34,587 nt of DNA from AP-16 sp036395835 (GCA_036395835.1 DASWCW010000053.1:1-34587), one strand, 5' to 3'. Shown: positions 1 through 9,023, counted from the stretch's first letter. A program made the numbers and translations. Notes: generated by a model not told the origin, from the letters alone.

Positions 1-1029
1 GCCGCGGACCGGCTCATCGGGCCGGCGGAGCCGGAATTCCCGTTCGTCGATCTCGCCGGAAAAAACCGCTGGCGGCTCAAGCCCAACCCCGGCCGCGTGC
101 CGTGGTGGATTTTCGCAAAAACGCGGCGCGTGCCGGAAACCCGCGCGGCGGATTATCTGAACATCGTGCGGCTGCTGTGGGCCGGCGCGGACCAAACCGT
201 CGAGGCCGCGATCGATCCCAAAAACGTGCTCTATCGCCGCCTGTGGCGGCCGCTGCTGCTGGCCGCGCTCAACACCGACCCGGCCGAGGGCTCGGCGCGG
301 CTCGCGGCGAGAATCGTGCGCGAGACGCTGCTCGCCGGCGGCGCGAATTGCCGGCCCCTGGTCGCGGCCGGCGGGCTGTCCGAGGCGTTCATCGATCCCG
401 CGCTGGCAAAACTCGAGGCGCAGGGCGCAAAGGTCCGCTTCGGCGCGCGCCTGCGCGCGATCGCGTTCGGCGACGACCGCGCCGAGGCGCTCGATTTCGG
501 CGGCGAGACGCTCGAGCTCAAGCCCGGCGAAGGCCTCGTGCTCGCCGCGCCGGCCTGGGTCGCTTCCGCGCTGGTGCCCGGGATTTCCGTGCCGTCCGAG
601 TTCCGGGCGATCGTCAACGCGCATTTCCGCCTCGCGCCGCCGGAAAACCTTCCGGCCATCACCGGCGTCGTGAACGCGCACACCGAATGGATCTTTCGGT
701 TTCCCGATCGGCTCGCGGTGACGATCAGCGGTGCCGACCGCTTGCTCGACGTACCGCGCGAGGAACTCGCCGCGACGATCTGGCGGGAAGTGGCGGAGAT
801 CGCTCGCCTTGCCGCGCCGCTGCCGCCGTGGCAGATCATCAAGGAACGCAGGGCAACCTTCGCGGCGACCCCGCGGGAGAATGCGAGACGCCCCGGCGCC
901 GCCACGCGCTGGCGCAATCTGGCGCTCGCCGGGGATTGGACCGCGACCGGCCTGCCGGCCACGATCGAGGGCGCGATCCGCTCCGGCAACCGCGCGGCCG
1001 ACGTGGTTCTCCGCGGCGCGGCGTCCTAG
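1..1029 (+). CDS. hpnE: Hydroxysqualene dehydroxylase HpnE, 3' part (5' end outside window)
   Basis: The frame is open from base 1 and ends at TAG 1027-1029, so the gene starts upstream; the in-frame GTG at 97 is internal. HpnE is a FAD-dependent amine-oxidase-like enzyme that, after HpnC and HpnD, reduces hydroxysqualene to squalene. The visible part begins at a stretch typical of the family middle (LIGPAEPEFPF, then GRVPWWIF). It ends with the C-terminal FAD-contact motif GDWTATGLPATIEGAIRSG, about 30 residues before the stop. The N-terminal dinucleotide-binding glycines are not in the window. The next hopanoid gene, shc, lies about 650 bp downstream on the same strand. HpnE is strongly supported by motif and by neighbours; a carotenoid-type desaturase is the only real alternative. 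Confidence 0.9.
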   Translation, partial: AADRLIGPAEPEFPFVDLAGKNRWRLKPNPGRVPWWIFAKTRRVPETRAADYLNIVRLLWAGADQTVEAAIDPKNVLYRRLWRPLLLAALNTDPAEGSARLAARIVRETLLAGGANCRPLVAAGGLSEAFIDPALAKLEAQGAKVRFGARLRAIAFGDDRAEALDFGGETLELKPGEGLVLAAPAWVASALVPGISVPSEFRAIVNAHFRLAPPENLPAITGVVNAHTEWIFRFPDRLAVTISGADRLLDVPREELAATIWREVAEIARLAAPLPPWQIIKERRATFAATPRENARRPGAATRWRNLALAGDWTATGLPATIEGAIRSGNRAADVVLRGAAS

Positions 1030-1095
1030 GTAGCCGCGGCATTCGGCTCCGAGCGAACCGCAGTCGTGAGCAACCGCGCAGGGGAGAGGGATGGG

Positions 1096-1647
1096 ATGAG
1101 GGGGAGAGGGCCATTGGTAGTTGAGAAGCTTGGATCAAGACTGCTCGTCTTGCTGGTGTTCCTCGCCGTCGTGACACCCTGTCGTTCGGCATCGAACGAC
1201 TTTTTGACGGAACAGCCCAGCCCGTTGAAGCTCGCAAATCCCAGGCATGGCCGCGTTGCGCATTTTGTCGGGCGGGTTCGGCTCTCCGGTCGGTTTTTCG
1301 TGGGCTGGGAGTTCAGCGGCCACAAACCCAGGTATCTGCGAGTCGTGTTCTTTCCCGATCCGGATTCGACGCGGTTGCTTCCGCACGCCGCCGAAAGCGG
1401 ACCGGTCAAGGAGTTGTTGTTCCCCGACGCCGAGCAGGCTGCTTCGATCCTGCTGGATCGCGAAACCTCGCAAAGGATCCTCGCCAAGGAATTATCGAGC
1501 GCCAGCGGCGAGGGTATCTTGACGATCGGGAATTATCGGACATTGGTTGAATGCGACCACCGTTGGTACCTGGCTGAATTGCTGTCGGCGTCGAGCAATT
1601 CGCAGATCGTGGCCGGCACGCGCGAGAATGACCGGTTCGGATGCTGA
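1096..1647 (+). CDS. Exported protein of unknown function between hpnE and shc
   Basis: I do not recognise this protein (183 aa). ATG 1096 is chosen because the purine-rich GGGGAGAGGG at 1081-1090 lies 5 bases upstream; a GTG at 1066 would add 10 residues. The N-terminus has two basic residues, a hydrophobic core (LLVLLVFLAVV) and TPCRSAS, which fits a signal peptide. The Cys makes a lipoprotein conceivable, although the residues before it are not a good lipobox. The mature part has no motif I can name; it contains FVGRVRLSGRFFVGWEF and a hydrophilic C-terminus. Base composition is visibly less GC-rich than hpnE and shc on either side. It lies where those two genes are usually close together, so it may be an insertion. 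A role in hopanoid synthesis is not supported. Confidence 0.6.
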   Translation: MRGRGPLVVEKLGSRLLVLLVFLAVVTPCRSASNDFLTEQPSPLKLANPRHGRVAHFVGRVRLSGRFFVGWEFSGHKPRYLRVVFFPDPDSTRLLPHAAESGPVKELLFPDAEQAASILLDRETSQRILAKELSSASGEGILTIGNYRTLVECDHRWYLAELLSASSNSQIVAGTRENDRFGC

Positions 1648-1674
1648 CATTCGACGCCGCGCGGACAATGCATC

Positions 1675-3681
1675 ATGAATGAAATGACCACCGACACCAT
1701 CCCATCGCGGGCCCCGCAAGCAGCGGGCGAGCCGGCGCTCGAGCCCGCGATCGCGCGCGCGACGCAAGCGCTGCTCGACCTGCAGCAGTCCGACGGGCAT
1801 TGGGTGTTCGAGCTCGAGGCCGATGCGACGATTCCGGCCGAATACGTGCTGCTCCAGCATTACCTCGGCGAGGGCGACGCGCTCGGCATCGAGCCGAAGA
1901 TCGCCGCCTATCTCAGGCGCACGCAGTGCGCCCAAGGCGGCTGGCCGCTGGTCCACGACGGCGGCTTCGATGTGAGCGCGAGCGTCAAGGCGTATTTCGC
2001 CCTGAAGATGATCGGCGACGACCCTGACGCCGAGCCCATGCGGCGCGCGCGCGAGGCGATCCTCGCACACGGCGGCGCCGCGAAGGTGAACGTGTTCACG
2101 CGGGTGCTGCTCGCGCTCTACGGGATCATGGGCTGGCACGCCGTCCCGGTGATGCCGGTCGAGATCATGCTGCTGCCGCGCTGGTTTCCGTTCCACATTT
2201 GCAAGATCTCGTATTGGGCGCGCACCGTGATCGTGCCGCTCTTGGTGCTCCAAGCGCTCAAGCCGAAGGCGCACAATCCGCGCGGCGTGCGGATCGACGA
2301 GCTGTTTCTCGAGCCGCCGAAAAATGTGCGGCGCCCGGGCAAAGCGCCGCATCAGACCTGGCGCTGGTTCCTGCTGTTCGAGGCGATCGACGCGGTGCTG
2401 CGGGTCGCGGAGCCGTGGTTTCCCCAAAAATCCCGCCGGCGCGCGATCGACGCGGCCGCGGCGTTCGTGCGCGAGCGCCTCAACGGGGAAGACGGGCTCG
2501 GCGCGATTTTTCCCGCCATGGCCAATTCGGTGATGATGCTCGACGTGTTGGGCTACCCGAAGGATCACCCGGAGGTGCGCACCGCGCGCGCGGGAATCGA
2601 CAAGCTCCTCGTCGTCAAGCCGCACGAAGCCTATTGCCAGCCGTGCGTGTCGCCGGTCTGGGATACCGTGCTGACCTGTCACGCGCTGCTCGAAGCGGGC
2701 GGAGACGAGCCGGTCGCGTGCGCGATGCGCGGCCTCGAGTGGCTCGAGCCGCTGCAGGTGCTCGACCTCGTGGGCGATTGGGGCGAGCGCCGCCCGCACG
2801 TGCGGCCGGGCGGCTGGGCGTTCCAATACGCCAACCCGCATTACGTCGACCTCGACGATACCGCCGTCGTGGTGATGGCGATGGACCGCGCCGTCGCGGC
2901 GGGGGCGGCGGGGGCGGCGGGGGCAGCGGGGCGGGCGCAATTCGCCGATGCCGTCGCCCGCGCGCGCGAATGGATCGTCGGGCTGCAGTGCCGGGACGGC
3001 GGCTGGGCCGCGTTCGATGCGGACAATTCCTATCACTACCTGAACAACATCCCCTTCGCCGATCATGGCGCGCTGCTCGATCCGCCGACCGCCGATCTCA
3101 CTGGGCGCTGCCTGTCGATGCTCGCGCAGCTCGGGGAGAAGCCGGAATCGAGCCCGGCGATGCAACGAGCGATCGAGTTTCTGCGGCGCGACCAGCGCCA
3201 GGACGGCAGCTGGTACGGCCGCTGGGGTCTGAATTACATCTACGGGACCTGGTCGGTCTTAAGCGCGCTCAACGTGGCCGGGATCGAGCGCACGGCGCCG
3301 ATGGTGCGCAAGGCGGTCGACTGGCTCGTGAACATCCAGAATGCCGACGGCGGCTGGGGCGAGGACGCGACGAGCTACGGCCTCGATTATCGCGGCTACG
3401 AGCCCTCGCCGAGCACCGCGTCGCAGACCGCATGGGCGCTGCTCGGGCTGATGGCGGCCGGCGAAGTCGCGCACCCCGCCGTCGCGCGCGGCATTTCCCA
3501 TCTGTTGCGCACGCAGGCCGACGACGGTTTCTGGGCCGAGGAGCGCTACACGGCGACCGGATTCCCGCGCGTGTTCTATCTGCGCTACCACGGCTACCGA
3601 AAATTCTTTCCGCTGTGGGCGCTGGCGCGCTACCGCAACCTCAAGCGCGCCAATGCGATCCACGTCCCGTTCGGGATGTGA
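1675..3681 (+). CDS. shc: Squalene-hopene cyclase
   Basis: A 668-aa class II triterpene cyclase that folds squalene into hopene and hopanol at the membrane. The protonating motif DLDDTA is at residues 392-397, with D394 as the expected general acid. QW-type repeats occur along the chain (QCAQGGW, QCRDGGWAAFD, QRQDGSW, QNADGGWGED), as expected of the two alpha-barrel domains. Length is normal for bacterial SHC. ATG 1675 is used, but no strong ribosome site is visible and the in-frame ATG 1684 is possible. Eleven residues after the catalytic motif, residues 408-419 are four AAG triplets encoded by a 9-bp tandem repeat. The gene follows hpnE after an unrelated small gene and is followed by hpnG 133 bp downstream. 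Confidence 0.97.
   Translation: MNEMTTDTIPSRAPQAAGEPALEPAIARATQALLDLQQSDGHWVFELEADATIPAEYVLLQHYLGEGDALGIEPKIAAYLRRTQCAQGGWPLVHDGGFDVSASVKAYFALKMIGDDPDAEPMRRAREAILAHGGAAKVNVFTRVLLALYGIMGWHAVPVMPVEIMLLPRWFPFHICKISYWARTVIVPLLVLQALKPKAHNPRGVRIDELFLEPPKNVRRPGKAPHQTWRWFLLFEAIDAVLRVAEPWFPQKSRRRAIDAAAAFVRERLNGEDGLGAIFPAMANSVMMLDVLGYPKDHPEVRTARAGIDKLLVVKPHEAYCQPCVSPVWDTVLTCHALLEAGGDEPVACAMRGLEWLEPLQVLDLVGDWGERRPHVRPGGWAFQYANPHYVDLDDTAVVVMAMDRAVAAGAAGAAGAAGRAQFADAVARAREWIVGLQCRDGGWAAFDADNSYHYLNNIPFADHGALLDPPTADLTGRCLSMLAQLGEKPESSPAMQRAIEFLRRDQRQDGSWYGRWGLNYIYGTWSVLSALNVAGIERTAPMVRKAVDWLVNIQNADGGWGEDATSYGLDYRGYEPSPSTASQTAWALLGLMAAGEVAHPAVARGISHLLRTQADDGFWAEERYTATGFPRVFYLRYHGYRKFFPLWALARYRNLKRANAIHVPFGM
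2896..2931 (+). repeat. 9-bp tandem repeat inside shc
   Basis: Four consecutive copies of gcggcgggg (the fourth with one substitution) start at 2896, 2905, 2914 and 2923. They are in frame and encode Ala-Ala-Gly four times, so gain or loss of a unit would not shift the frame. Confidence 0.9.
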
Positions 3682-3814
3682 GGCCCGCCCGCACAACTTG
3701 CGGGGTGTGGCGGGAATGCGATACCGGCCGCAAATTCGACCTACACCTGCTCGTGAACCGCCCGCGCCGCCCGCATGACCGGGAATCTGCTATGTTGCGG
3801 CTCGGGTGACGAGC

Positions 3815-4759
3815 ATGGCGACGGGCAATCGGAACGGGCGGGGTGCGTCGCGGCGGTATCGGGGCCTGGATCGATCGGGTTATCCCTGGACTTTCGGACG
3901 GATGTGGGCCGCGTTCGATCCGGAGCGGCTTCCCAAAGGCATTTTGCCCGTGTTACCAAAGCTCAGGGCGCTCCTTCCCTACCTGAGCGTGGGGACGCTA
4001 TTCGGGGATGATGACAGGGACCGCGGACTGCGTGGCGCGCACGACGTGAGCGCCATTCGCCACTTTCGATCGGTAGTCGCGGTCACTGGGCTTGCGTTCG
4101 AAGCCCGGATTGCCGGCGGTGTCACGGTCATCAGCGACGGACTGCGCACCGGGGCAACCCTGAAAGCGGAAATCGAGCGCGGCAGCCGGGGCGTGATCAG
4201 CTTCGGCATTGCCGGCGGGCTCGCGCCGCACTTGCCGCCCGGCCAGTGGGTGGTGGGGTCCGCCATCGTCTCGGATCGCGACCACCATACGACCGACCCG
4301 GACTGGTCGGAGCGCCTGCTTCGCGCTCTGCCGGGGGCCGTGCACGCAGCGATTGCCGGCAGCGACGCGCCCGTGGCGGACCCTCGCGCCAAGCGCGCGC
4401 TTCACGACCGCACCGGCGCGATGGTCGTCGACATGGAATCCCACTTGGCGGCGCGGATCGCTGCCGCCCACGGCCTGCCGTTCACGGCATGTCGGGTCAT
4501 TGTCGATCCGGCGCACCGCAACCTTCCGCCGGCCGCGCTGCTGAGTTTGCGGCCCGACGGCGTCCCGAATGTGGCGGCAGTCCTGCGCTCGGTCATGGAG
4601 CAGCCCAGGCAGCTTCCAGATCTCATGCGGCTCGCGCTCGATGCGACGATCGCCCGCGCCGCGCTGCGTCGCGGACGCGCGCTGCTCGGCCCGGCCCTCG
4701 CCTTTCCGGATTTTCACGAGCTGAAAATCGATTTGGCGCCCGCGCCGGCCCTCAGCTGA
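3815..4759 (+). CDS. hpnG: Adenosylhopane nucleosidase/phosphorylase HpnG
   Basis: HpnG removes adenine from adenosylhopane to give ribosylhopane (or its phosphate), the step after HpnH in making extended hopanoids. The core starts near base 4067 with VVAVTGLAFEARIAGG. It carries the nucleoside-phosphorylase glycine motif GIAGGL and the base/ribose-binding VVDMES, then CRVIVDPAHRNLPPAAL. From ATG 3815 the protein is 314 aa, about 80 residues longer than the usual HpnG of roughly 230-240 aa. GTG 4046 would give 237 aa and fits the family better, but neither start has a clear ribosome site; GTG 3806 and GTG 3989 are other options. The 3' end converges on hpnH with 40 bp between. Function is well supported; the start is uncertain. 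Confidence 0.88.
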   Translation: MATGNRNGRGASRRYRGLDRSGYPWTFGRMWAAFDPERLPKGILPVLPKLRALLPYLSVGTLFGDDDRDRGLRGAHDVSAIRHFRSVVAVTGLAFEARIAGGVTVISDGLRTGATLKAEIERGSRGVISFGIAGGLAPHLPPGQWVVGSAIVSDRDHHTTDPDWSERLLRALPGAVHAAIAGSDAPVADPRAKRALHDRTGAMVVDMESHLAARIAAAHGLPFTACRVIVDPAHRNLPPAALLSLRPDGVPNVAAVLRSVMEQPRQLPDLMRLALDATIARAALRRGRALLGPALAFPDFHELKIDLAPAPALS

Positions 4760-4799
4760 GCAATTCCGCGCGGCGCAGCAGGCCAGGCGACGGTCCGCG

Positions 4800-5948
4800 T
4801 TATTCTGCCGCCTCGGAGTGCCGCGCCCGGGATTGATGTTCTCGAATTTCGCGCAGCTTGAGCTCCACGTGACGCGAGAACACGTATTGGGCCGGGCGCT
4901 GGCGGTCGAGCGGAATTTCCGGCGCCATCGGGCCCTCGGTACGCACCCCGCGCAGGGCAACTTGCAGGGCCTTCACCGGATGGGCGATCGCGTCCTGCAC
5001 GGCGGTGGCTTCATAGCCGCTGTGGACCATGCAGTTGGCGCATTTCGCATAGTTTCCGGTGCCGTAGGAATCCCAATCCGTTTCCTCCATCAGCTCGCGG
5101 AAGGTCTTGGCATAGCCCTCGCCGAGCAGATAGCAGGGCCGCTGCCAGCCGAACACGGTGCGGGTCGGATTGCCCCAGGGCGTGCAATGGTACTCCTGGT
5201 TGCCCGCCAGGAAGTCGAGGAATAGACCGGACTGGCTGAACGACCAGGCCTTGCCGGCGCGCCCGCGACGGAAGATGTCGCGGAACAGCTGCTTGGTTTT
5301 CTCGCGATGGAGAAAATGCTCCTGGTCCGGCGCTCGCTCGTAGGCGTAACCGGGAGAAACGGTGATGGCGTCGATCCCGAGGTCGCGAGCCTTGTCGAAG
5401 AACGCCGCCGCCTGTTCGGGAACTACATTGTTGAACAAGGTGCAGTTGATGTTGACGCGAAAGCCGCGCTGTTTGGCGGCGCGGATCGCGGCGACCGCGC
5501 GATCGTAGACGCCGGTCTGGCACACCGACCGGTCGTGCATTTCCTTGTCGCCATCGAGGTGCACCGACCAGACGAAGAACGGGCTCGGCTGGTACTGGTC
5601 GAGCTTCTTCTGCATCAACAGCGCATTGGTGCACAGATAGACGAACTTGCGCCGGGCAAGAATGCCCTTGACGACCTCGGCAAGCTCGCGATGCACCAGC
5701 GGCTCGCCGCCGGCGATCGACACCACGGGCGCGCCGCATTCGTCCACGGCCTCCAGACACTCGGCGACCGAGAGTCGCTGGTTCAGGATCTCGTCCGGAT
5801 AGTCGATCTTGCCGCATCCGGCGCAAGCGAGATTGCAGCGGAACAGCGGTTCGAGCATGAGCACCAGCGGATAACGTTTGCGCCCCGTCAGATGCTGACG
5901 GAGCACGTAAGCGCCGACCACGGCTTTTTGCAAAAGAGGGATCCCCAA
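4800..5948 (-). CDS. hpnH: Adenosyl-hopene transferase HpnH (radical SAM)
   Basis: This radical SAM enzyme adds the adenosyl group of SAM to diploptene, forming adenosylhopane, the committed step to C35 hopanoids. The 4Fe-4S motif CxxxCxxC is C38-NLA-C42-AG-C45 in RCNLACAGCGKIDYP, with a GGEPL SAM-contact motif downstream. At 382 aa the length is typical. The start is TTG 5948: AGGAG lies 6 bases upstream, and the N-terminus GIPLLQ...GAYVLRQHL aligns from its first residues with remembered HpnH sequences. The gene is last in the - strand series dxs, ispH, hpnH and is 34 bp from ispH. It converges with hpnG, which uses its product. Confidence 0.95.
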   Translation of the reverse strand: MGIPLLQKAVVGAYVLRQHLTGRKRYPLVLMLEPLFRCNLACAGCGKIDYPDEILNQRLSVAECLEAVDECGAPVVSIAGGEPLVHRELAEVVKGILARRKFVYLCTNALLMQKKLDQYQPSPFFVWSVHLDGDKEMHDRSVCQTGVYDRAVAAIRAAKQRGFRVNINCTLFNNVVPEQAAAFFDKARDLGIDAITVSPGYAYERAPDQEHFLHREKTKQLFRDIFRRGRAGKAWSFSQSGLFLDFLAGNQEYHCTPWGNPTRTVFGWQRPCYLLGEGYAKTFRELMEETDWDSYGTGNYAKCANCMVHSGYEATAVQDAIAHPVKALQVALRGVRTEGPMAPEIPLDRQRPAQYVFSRHVELKLREIREHQSRARHSEAAE

Positions 5949-5982
5949 GGCGGGCTCCTATGTTCGATTCCGATTGTTGGGT

Positions 5983-6933
5983 TTACGTCGACTGCGTCGA
6001 CATTCGGTTTTCGCGCGTGAGCTCCACGGGCAGGCGGAACTCGATGGTCTCCTCGCGGCCGGGCAAAGTCGAGACTTCCACCCGACCGAGCCGGCGCAAT
6101 GCGGCGATGACGTCCTCGACCAGGACCTCCGGCGCCGAGGCGCCCGCCGTGATGCCCACCTTGTTCGCCCCCCGCACCCAGGCCGGATCCAGCTCGCTTC
6201 CGTCCGCGATCAGATGGCTCGGAATTCCGGCCTCGGCGCCGATCTCGCGCAGGCGATTGGAATTGGAGCTGTTCTTCGCTCCCACCACCAGGATCACGTC
6301 GACCAGCTTGCTGAGCTCGCGAACCGCGGTTTGCCGGTTTTGCGTGGCGTAGCAAATGTCTCTGGTATCCGGCCCGATGATATCCGTGAACTTCCGCTCC
6401 AGTGCCGCGATGATCTCCCGGGTATCGTCGACACTGAGCGTCGTCTGCGTCACATAGGCAACCGGCGCATCGACCGGAAGATCGAGCATCTCCACATCGT
6501 TCTCGGTCTGCACCAGGAACACCGGACCGGCGATCTGGCCCATGGTTCCTTCCACCTCGGGATGCCCGGCGTGGCCGATCAGGATCAAGGTGCGGCCCTG
6601 GGCGACGTAGCGCTTGCCCTGGTTGTGAACCTTGGTCACCAGCGGGCAGGTCGCGTCGAGCACCGGGATGTTGCGCGCGGCGGCCTCCTGCTCGACCACC
6701 TTGGCAACGCCGTGGGCGCTGAAGATCGTCACCGCATTGGGCGGCACCTCGGAAAGGTTCTCGACGAAGCGCGCGCCCTTGGCTTTCAGACTCTCGACGA
6801 CGTGCCGGTTGTGGACGATCTCGTGGCGCACATAGACCGGCGGACCGTATTTCTGCAGCGCGCGCTCGACGATCTCGATGGCGCGCACGACACCGGCACA
6901 AAAACCTCGGGGCTGGGCCAGAATTACCTGCAT
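5983..6933 (-). CDS. ispH: 4-hydroxy-3-methylbut-2-enyl diphosphate reductase IspH
   Basis: IspH carries out the last step of the MEP pathway, making IPP and DMAPP with a 4Fe-4S cluster. From ATG 6933 the protein is 316 aa, the same length as E. coli IspH. It has the three cluster cysteines C12 (QPRGFCAGV), C96 (DATCPLVTKVH) and C194 (RDICYATQNR) plus the catalytic HPEVEGT with E126. The frame runs open upstream to a TTG at 7089 touching the dxs stop, which would add 52 residues, but the family start is clearly MQVILAQPRGFCAGV. That leaves about 150 bp between dxs and ispH. Probably co-transcribed with dxs and hpnH. Confidence 0.96.
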   Translation of the reverse strand: MQVILAQPRGFCAGVVRAIEIVERALQKYGPPVYVRHEIVHNRHVVESLKAKGARFVENLSEVPPNAVTIFSAHGVAKVVEQEAAARNIPVLDATCPLVTKVHNQGKRYVAQGRTLILIGHAGHPEVEGTMGQIAGPVFLVQTENDVEMLDLPVDAPVAYVTQTTLSVDDTREIIAALERKFTDIIGPDTRDICYATQNRQTAVRELSKLVDVILVVGAKNSSNSNRLREIGAEAGIPSHLIADGSELDPAWVRGANKVGITAGASAPEVLVEDVIAALRRLGRVEVSTLPGREETIEFRLPVELTRENRMSTQST

Positions 6934-7085
6934 GTTCGGCTCATCGGGGATAACCGCTCCGCGACCCTCGGCCGCGCCAAAAGTCCTCAGCGGAAAAACG
7001 TCGGCATCAACCCGATCTTTCTCCCTTCGTAACCTCCAAAAGCGAAATGCCGCGGCAACGGCGCGACATAGCGGTATTCGCCGGC

Positions 7086-9023
7086 TCAAGCAACCTTTCC
7101 GCCGCCCGCGAGCAGCTTCGCCTCGGCCGGCGCCAAACTCTTACCCAGCGCCGTCATCACCTTCGCGGTGATCCCCGCCGCGTCGAGCCCGGCCTGCGCG
7201 TACATGCGCTCGGGCTTGTCGTGATCGATGAAAGCATCCGGCAGCACCATGGTGCGGACCTTGATGCCGCGATCGAGAACCCCCTGCTCGGCCAGGAGCT
7301 GGAGAACGTGGCTGCCGAAGCCGCCGATGGCGGCTTCCTCGACCGTCACGAGCACCTCGTGCGCGCGCACGAGCCGCAAGATCAGCTCGCAGTCGAGCGG
7401 TTTGGCGAAACGCGCGTCGGCCACGGTCGTCGACAAGCCGTGCGCCGCCAGCATGTCGGCGGCCTTCAGGCATTCCGCGAGCCGGGTGCCGAGCGAGAGC
7501 AGAGCCACCGTGCCGCCTTCCCGCACAACGCGGCCCCTGCCGATCTCGAGCGGCGTTCCCTCTTCCGGCATCTCCACGCCTACCCCTTCGCCGCGCGGGT
7601 AGCGCAGCGCCGAAGGACGATCGTCGATGGCCGCGGCGGTCGCGACCATATGCACGAGTTCGGCTTCATCCGCCGCCGCCATGATCACGAAACCAGGCAG
7701 GCAGCCCAGATAGGCAAGATCGAACGAGCCGGCATGGGTCGGACCATCGGCACCGACGAGACCCGCGCGGTCCATCGCAAAGCGGACCGGCAGGCGCTGG
7801 ATCGCCACGTCGTGCACGACCTGGTCGTAGGCGCGCTGCAGGAACGTGGAGTAGATGGTTGCAAACGGCTTGAAACCTTCCGCCGCCAGCCCCGCCGCAA
7901 AGGTCACGCCGTGCTGCTCGGCGATGCCGACATCGAAGGTACGCTCGGGATACTCCTTGCCGAACAGATCGAGTCCCGTGCCAGACGGCATCGCCGCAGT
8001 GATGGCGACGATGCGGGGGTCCTTGCGGGCCTCCTTGATCAGGCTCTGAGCGTAGACTTTGGTGTAGGACGGCGCATTGCTCTTGGCTTTGGCCTGGGCG
8101 CCGGTGGCGATGTCGAACTTGACGACGCCATGATACTTGTCGGCCGAAGTTTCTGCCGGCGGATAGCCTTTGCCCTTCTGGGTCACGACGTGGAGCAGAA
8201 TCGGTCCGGTCTCGGCTTCGCGCAGATTCTTCAAGACCGGCAAAAGATGATCGAGATTGTGCCCGTCGATCGGGCCGACGTAATAGAAGCCGAGCTCCTC
8301 GAACAGCGTGCCGCCGGTCACGAAGCCGCGCGCAAGTTCCTCGATCTGCAATGCCTTCTCGTTGAGAATTTTGGGTAGGCGCTTGGCGAGCTGCTTGCCG
8401 ATCTCGCGCAGCGACAGATAGGTGCGACCCGAGATCAGCCGCGCCAGATATGCGGACATCGCGCCGACCGGCGGCGCAATCGACATGTCATTGTCATTGA
8501 GCACGACGATGAGCCGCGAGTTCATGACGCCGGCATTGTTCATCGCCTCGTACGCCATGCCTGCCGACATCGCGCCGTCGCCGATGACGCACACGACGTT
8601 GTGGGTCTTGCCTTCGAGATCCCGTGCCACCGCCATTCCCAGCCCCGCGGAGATCGAGGTGGAGGAGTGCGCGGCGCCGAAGGCGTCATAATTGCTTTCC
8701 GCGCGCTTGGTGAAGCCGGAAAGGCCCCCGCCCTGGCGCAGCGTCCGGATGCGGTCGCGCCGCCCGGTCAGGATCTTGTGGGGATAGGCCTGATGGCCGA
8801 CGTCCCAGATCAATTTGTCGCGGGGCGTGTCGAACACGTAATGCAAGGCAACGGTGAGTTCGACGACGCCCAGGCCCGCTCCCAAATGACCGCCGGTCAC
8901 CGAGACGGCGCTGATTGTCTCCGCGCGCAACTCATCGGCAAGCTTGCGCAGCTCGCTCTCTTTCAAGCGCCGGAGATCGGCGGGATCATGGATCGCGTCG
9001 AGCAACTTGGTTTCCATTGTCAT
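7086..9023 (-). CDS. dxs: 1-deoxy-D-xylulose-5-phosphate synthase
   Basis: This thiamine-diphosphate enzyme condenses pyruvate and glyceraldehyde-3-phosphate, the first step of the MEP pathway. The 645-aa protein has GGHLGAGLG with H46, the ThDP/Mg motif starting at GDG 148-150 and ending at NDN near residue 176, and the transketolase pyrimidine-domain segment DRAGLVGADGPTHAG. Length and domain order are complete. ATG 9023 is used; ATG 9017 is two codons inside and equally possible. The upstream GGAT-like site is distant, so the start is not decided. Its position ahead of ispH and hpnH suggests one transcription unit that feeds hopanoid synthesis, although a chromosomal dxs also serves quinones and other prenyl products. 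Confidence 0.96.
   Translation of the reverse strand: MTMETKLLDAIHDPADLRRLKESELRKLADELRAETISAVSVTGGHLGAGLGVVELTVALHYVFDTPRDKLIWDVGHQAYPHKILTGRRDRIRTLRQGGGLSGFTKRAESNYDAFGAAHSSTSISAGLGMAVARDLEGKTHNVVCVIGDGAMSAGMAYEAMNNAGVMNSRLIVVLNDNDMSIAPPVGAMSAYLARLISGRTYLSLREIGKQLAKRLPKILNEKALQIEELARGFVTGGTLFEELGFYYVGPIDGHNLDHLLPVLKNLREAETGPILLHVVTQKGKGYPPAETSADKYHGVVKFDIATGAQAKAKSNAPSYTKVYAQSLIKEARKDPRIVAITAAMPSGTGLDLFGKEYPERTFDVGIAEQHGVTFAAGLAAEGFKPFATIYSTFLQRAYDQVVHDVAIQRLPVRFAMDRAGLVGADGPTHAGSFDLAYLGCLPGFVIMAAADEAELVHMVATAAAIDDRPSALRYPRGEGVGVEMPEEGTPLEIGRGRVVREGGTVALLSLGTRLAECLKAADMLAAHGLSTTVADARFAKPLDCELILRLVRAHEVLVTVEEAAIGGFGSHVLQLLAEQGVLDRGIKVRTMVLPDAFIDHDKPERMYAQAGLDAAGITAKVMTALGKSLAPAEAKLLAGGGKVA

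Noticed and set aside
1492..3165. 557-codon open frame on the - strand opposite shc
   Set aside because: Arg/His-rich text with no domain, fully antisense to a certain gene; a high-GC codon shadow.
2199..3809. 536-codon + strand frame overlapping shc
   Set aside because: Arg-rich low-complexity translation in another frame of shc.
5974..8378. Two long + strand frames opposite ispH and dxs
   Set aside because: Antisense shadows; ispH and dxs have all catalytic residues on the other strand.
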